A stretch of 10,302 nucleotides of DNA from the NCBI GenBank assembly GCA_964604465.1, contig CAZRYZ010000048.1, forward strand, positions 1 to 10,302. Direction: 5' to 3'. The notes under the pieces were generated by a model that was not told where the DNA came from, made no database searches, and saw only the letters and a program-made list of their open reading frames with translations. Below, one piece after another: positions 6,622-10,302 of the stretch (positions within the stretch are counted from its first letter, which is position 1; every line of letters starts with the position of its first letter). The stretch comes from Fluviibacter sp964604465. Its GTDB lineage: Bacteria > Pseudomonadota > Gammaproteobacteria > Burkholderiales > Rhodocyclaceae. A program made the position numbers and the translations under genes.

Positions 6622-7722
6622 TCAACCATGCTTGCGCATGAAGTCATTCATAAAGGTGACGAGCGCCTGAACGCCCGCCATGGGCATGGCGTTATAAATC
6701 GATGCGCGCATGCCGCCTACCAGTTTATGTCCTTTTAAGGCCAGCAGCCCGGCTTTTTCGGATTCTTCCAGGAAAAGCGGATCGAGCGCCTTGTCTTTGA
6801 GCGTGAACGGCACATTCATCCACGACCGGCAGTCATGCGCTACCGGGTTGGCGTAGAAGCCGCCACTGGCATCAATGGTTTCGTACAGGAGCTCGGCCTT
6901 GGCCTGATTCTTTTGGGCGATGACCGGCAGACCACCCTGCTTAAGTAACCATTCGAAGACCAGACCCGCCATGTAGATCGCAAACGTGGGCGGCGTGTTG
7001 AGCATCGAGGTGTTTTTTTCTTCCTCGGCATAATCGAGCAGGGCCGGTATGGCTTTTGATGCCTTTCCCAGCAGATCCTTACGCACAATGACGAGGGTGA
7101 CACCTGCCGGACCGATGTTCTTCTGGGCACCGGCGTAGATCAGGCCGTAATCGCGTACATTCATCGGGCGCGAAAGAATGTTCGACGACATATCGGCCAC
7201 CAGCGGCACACCGGGCCGGACAGCTGCGCCCAGTTGCTTCAGGTCGAAGACCTCAACGCCACCAATGGTTTCGTTGCTGCAGAAGTGCAGATAGCGCGCA
7301 TCAGAGTTCAGCGTCATTGATGCCGGATCCACCAGACGGGTGAATGAGGCATCCGCACTAGTACCCGCTTCACGGATGGCGTTGCCATAGAGCCGTTGGC
7401 CCGCCTTGACGGCCTTCTCCGACCACGCACCCGTGGTGAGATAGTCGGCCGAACCGCCATCAAGCAGATTCATCGGAATCTGCGAGAACTGCATCGTGGC
7501 ACCGCCCTGCAGGAACAGGATGGCATAGTCGTCAGGGATATCCATCAGCTGACGCAGATCAGCCACCACCTTTTCATAGATCCCGGTGTAGACCTTGCCG
7601 CGGTGGCTCATTTCCATCACGCCACAACCGGCACCATGCCATTCGGGCAACTCCTCACGGACCTGCTCGATGACTTCCAGCGGAATGGTGGCAGGGCCTG
7701 CCGAAAAGTTCCAGAGACGCAT
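6622..7722 (-). CDS. serC: Phosphoserine aminotransferase
   Basis: SerC transfers an amino group from glutamate to 3-phosphohydroxypyruvate, giving phosphoserine, and also acts on the matching step of pyridoxal phosphate synthesis. The 366-residue protein starts MRLWNFSAGPATIP, the normal N-terminus of the family. It shows MEMSHRGK (36-43) with the substrate-binding His40 and Arg41, GGATMQF (73-79), and YAGAQKNIGPAG (196-207) with the PLP lysine Lys201. NTPPTFAIY and the C-terminal GHKLVGGMRASIYNAMP follow. Length and motifs are full. GGAG lies 10 bases before the ATG. The gene begins 19 bases after the gyrA stop, and its TGA lies 26 bases before the pheA start. Cytoplasmic, a dimer in known members. 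Confidence 0.97.
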   Translation of the reverse strand: MRLWNFSAGPATIPLEVIEQVREELPEWHGAGCGVMEMSHRGKVYTGIYEKVVADLRQLMDIPDDYAILFLQGGATMQFSQIPMNLLDGGSADYLTTGAWSEKAVKAGQRLYGNAIREAGTSADASFTRLVDPASMTLNSDARYLHFCSNETIGGVEVFDLKQLGAAVRPGVPLVADMSSNILSRPMNVRDYGLIYAGAQKNIGPAGVTLVIVRKDLLGKASKAIPALLDYAEEEKNTSMLNTPPTFAIYMAGLVFEWLLKQGGLPVIAQKNQAKAELLYETIDASGGFYANPVAHDCRSWMNVPFTLKDKALDPLFLEESEKAGLLALKGHKLVGGMRASIYNAMPMAGVQALVTFMNDFMRKHG

Positions 7723-7741
7723 GAGTGTGAAACTCCGGTGA

Positions 7742-10300
7742 TTATTCTTCGTCGTCGGTTTCGACGATCTTTTCCAGACCGGCCAGCTTTTCGCCGTCGT
7801 CTAGCGAGATCAGCGTCACACCCTGGGTGGCGCGACCCAGTTCGCGAATCTCGTTAACGCGCGTGCGGATCAGCACCCCGCCCGTGGTGATGAGCATGAT
7901 CTCATCTTCGTCGCCCACCAATTTGGCAGCGACCACACGGCCGTTGCGAGCGCTTTCGGCAATCGCCTTCACGCCCTGCGTGCCACGACCCGAGTGGCGG
8001 AAATCAGCCAAGGCCGTGCGCTTGCCAAACCCGTTTTCGGTGGCAACCAGTACGGTCTGCGCATCATCCTGCGCGACGAGCAGCGACAGTACCTGCTGAT
8101 CCTTCTGCAGTTTCATACCGCGCACACCACGTGCCGGTCGGCCCATCGGGCGGACATCTTCTTCATCAAACCAGACCGCCTTACCGGCATCGGACACCAG
8201 CATGATGTCGTTGCTGCCCGAGGTCAGCTGGGCGCCAATCAGGTAATCGTTGTCATCCAGTGCCACGGCGATGATGCCAGCCTTACGCGGGTTGGAGAAG
8301 TCCGACAGCGGGGTCTTCTTCACGGTGCCCAGCGATGTGGCCATAAAGACGTAGCGGTCTTCGGCAAATTCCTTCACCGGCAGAATGGCGTTGATCTTTT
8401 CGCCTTCGTCGAGCGGGAACATATTGACGATCGGTTTGCCACGCGAAATACGCGAACCCTGCGGAACCTCGTACACCTTCAGCCAGTAGCAGCGGCCACG
8501 GTTGCTGAAGCACAGAATGTAGTCGTGGGTGTTGGCCACGAACAGATGTTCGACAAAATCGTCATCCTTGATGGCGGCGGCCTGCTTGCCACGCCCGCCG
8601 CGACGTTGCGCACGGTAGTCGGTGAGTGGTTGGCTCTTGATGTAGCCAGTGTGCGACAGGGTCACGACCATGTCCTGCGGGGCTATCAGATCCTCGACAC
8701 CCAGATCCTGAGTATGCGTGACGATTTCCGAACGGCGCTTGTCTTTGGTGGCAACGACGAACTGCTCGCGGACATCGTTCAGCTCTTGGCTAATGATCTC
8801 GGTGATCCGCGCCGGCTTGGCCAGAATGTCGAGCAGATCGGCAATCTTTTCCATGACCTCGCGGTATTCATTGACGATCTTGTCCTGCTCCAGACCCGTC
8901 AGGCGCTGCAGACGCAGCTCGAGAATCGCCTGTGCCTGAACATCCGACAGGCGGTAGCCCTTATCAGTCATGCCATATTCGGGGCCAATGCCTTCCGGGC
9001 GCGAGGCTTCGGCGGCGGCACGCTTGAGCATGTCCGCTACCAGCTTGCTTTCCCAGGTGCGCGACATCAGGCCGACCTTGGCATCGGCCGGGGTGGGCGC
9101 AGCCTTGATCAGGGCGATGATGTCGTCGACGTTCGACAAAGCCACGGCCAAGCCTTCGAGGATGTGGCCACGATCGCGCGCTTTGCGCAGTTCAAACACC
9201 GTGCGACGCGTCACCACTTCGCGGCGGTGCGCCAGGAAGCATTCGAGCATCTGCTTCAGGTTCAGCAGGCGCGGCTGGCCGTCGACCAGCGCCACCATGT
9301 TCATGCCGAAGGTGTCCTGCAGCTGCGTCATCTTGTACAGATTGTTCAAGATGATGTCGGGGATCTCGCCACGCTTGAGCTCAATCACGACCCGCATACC
9401 GGACTTATCCGACTCATCGCGGATTTCCGAAATGCCTTCAATCTTCTTTTCGTTGACCAGCTCGGCAATCTTCTCGAGCAGGGTGCGCTTATTCACCTGA
9501 TACGGCAGCTCGTCGATGATGATCGACTGGCGGTTGCCGGATTTATCCAGATCTTCGAAATGGGTCTTGGCACGCATCACCACACGACCGCGGCCGGTAC
9601 GGTAACCGTCGCGCACACCGGAAACGCCATAGATAATGCCGGCGGTCGGGAAATCCGGTGCCGGCACGATGTCAATCAGCTGATCAATGGTCAGATCCGG
9701 GTTGTCGAGCAGGGCCAAACAGGCTGCCACGACTTCCGAGAGGTTATGCGGCGGAATATTGGTCGCCATGCCCACGGCGATCCCCGACGAACCGTTAATG
9801 AGCAGGTTCGGGATACGCGCCGGCAGAATCAGTGGTTCTTCTTCCGAACCGTCGTAGTTCGGCCCGAAATCAACCGTTTCCTTGTCAATGTCAGCCAGCA
9901 GTTCATGACCGATGCGCGCCATACGGACTTCGGTATAACGCATCGCCGCCGCGTTATCACCGTCGACCGAACCGAAGTTGCCCTGGCCATCGACCAGCAT
10001 GTAACGCAGCGAGAAATCCTGCGCCATCCGGACAATGGTGTCGTAAACGGCCATATCCCCGTGCGGGTGATATTTACCGATGACGTCACCGACCACACGG
10101 GCCGACTTCTTATAGGCCTTGTTCCAGTCGTTATTCAGCTCGTGCATCGCAAACAACACGCGACGGTGCACTGGCTTCAGGCCGTCGCGCACATCCGGGA
10201 GCGCACGTCCAACGATCACGCTCATGGCGTAATCCAGATAGGAACGGCGCATCTCGTCTTCGAGGCTGATCGGGAGTGTTTCTTTGGCGAAATTGTCCAT
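7742..10300 (-). CDS. gyrA: DNA gyrase subunit A
   Basis: GyrA is the DNA-cleaving subunit of gyrase; with GyrB it introduces negative supercoils using ATP. The 852 residues line up with E. coli numbering at the N-terminus: RALPDVRDGLKPVHRR (32-47), the quinolone region around HPHGDMAVYD (78-87), and AAAMRYTE (117-124) with the catalytic Tyr122. The coiled-coil arm and tower follow, up to about 525. The C-terminal beta-pinwheel carries the GyrA box QRRGGRG at 565-571, which separates it from the related ParC, and the protein ends in an acidic tail, ETDDEE. Position 83, serine in E. coli, is methionine here; Asp87 is kept. The ATG lies at the window edge with only two bases upstream, so the start rests on alignment to the family and no ribosome binding site or promoter can be judged. 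It is the first gene seen of the series leading into serC. Confidence 0.98.
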   Translation of the reverse strand: MDNFAKETLPISLEDEMRRSYLDYAMSVIVGRALPDVRDGLKPVHRRVLFAMHELNNDWNKAYKKSARVVGDVIGKYHPHGDMAVYDTIVRMAQDFSLRYMLVDGQGNFGSVDGDNAAAMRYTEVRMARIGHELLADIDKETVDFGPNYDGSEEEPLILPARIPNLLINGSSGIAVGMATNIPPHNLSEVVAACLALLDNPDLTIDQLIDIVPAPDFPTAGIIYGVSGVRDGYRTGRGRVVMRAKTHFEDLDKSGNRQSIIIDELPYQVNKRTLLEKIAELVNEKKIEGISEIRDESDKSGMRVVIELKRGEIPDIILNNLYKMTQLQDTFGMNMVALVDGQPRLLNLKQMLECFLAHRREVVTRRTVFELRKARDRGHILEGLAVALSNVDDIIALIKAAPTPADAKVGLMSRTWESKLVADMLKRAAAEASRPEGIGPEYGMTDKGYRLSDVQAQAILELRLQRLTGLEQDKIVNEYREVMEKIADLLDILAKPARITEIISQELNDVREQFVVATKDKRRSEIVTHTQDLGVEDLIAPQDMVVTLSHTGYIKSQPLTDYRAQRRGGRGKQAAAIKDDDFVEHLFVANTHDYILCFSNRGRCYWLKVYEVPQGSRISRGKPIVNMFPLDEGEKINAILPVKEFAEDRYVFMATSLGTVKKTPLSDFSNPRKAGIIAVALDDNDYLIGAQLTSGSNDIMLVSDAGKAVWFDEEDVRPMGRPARGVRGMKLQKDQQVLSLLVAQDDAQTVLVATENGFGKRTALADFRHSGRGTQGVKAIAESARNGRVVAAKLVGDEDEIMLITTGGVLIRTRVNEIRELGRATQGVTLISLDDGEKLAGLEKIVETDDEE

Positions 10301-10302
10301 AA

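Noticed and set aside
1..10302. Mobile element, CRISPR array, tRNA or novel accessory system
   Set aside because: I looked for terminal inverted repeats, spaced direct repeats, cloverleaf-like segments and unknown genes. Every part of the window is accounted for by known housekeeping genes and one short leader.

Overview
This window is a compact block of housekeeping genes, all read from the minus strand. In transcription order (high to low coordinate) they are gyrA, serC, pheA, hisC, tyrA, a fused aroA-cmk gene, and the first four-fifths of rpsA, which runs off the left edge. The order matches the mixed-function 'supraoperon' described by Jensen and colleagues for Pseudomonas and its relatives. 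It joins DNA topology, serine, phenylalanine, tyrosine and chorismate synthesis, CMP phosphorylation and ribosomal protein S1. By eye the GC content is moderately high, roughly 55-60%. Gene order, protein similarity and the AroA-Cmk fusion (known in several betaproteobacteria, whereas Pseudomonas fuses TyrA to AroA) point to a betaproteobacterium. I cannot name the genus.

Layout: gyrA (7742-10300) starts 2 bases from the right edge, so its promoter lies outside. serC (6622-7722), pheA (5489-6595), hisC (4359-5462), tyrA (3482-4342) and aroA-cmk (1500-3455) follow with gaps of only 16 to 26 bases, which suggests cotranscription and perhaps translational coupling. The only gap of any size is 133 bases (1367-1499) before rpsA. 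It holds two clear hairpins, U-rich stretches and a weak, distant Shine-Dalgarno sequence, and could be an S1 regulatory leader. There is no stretch of 300 bases without a gene.

How the genes work together: the AroA half makes EPSP, the precursor of chorismate. PheA takes chorismate through prephenate to phenylpyruvate, and TyrA oxidises prephenate (or arogenate) towards tyrosine. The HisC-family aminotransferase probably supplies the transamination step. SerC makes phosphoserine (and 4-phosphohydroxythreonine for vitamin B6). The Cmk half phosphorylates CMP/dCMP, and S1 brings mRNA to the 30S subunit.

I found no mobile elements, CRISPR arrays, RNA genes, phage genes or new defence-like system. 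The points worth a second look are modest: the AroA-Cmk fusion with almost no linker, methionine at the fluoroquinolone-relevant position 83 of GyrA, the structured rpsA leader, an arginine at the cofactor-selecting position of TyrA, and a shared 9-mer just upstream of the hisC and aroA starts.
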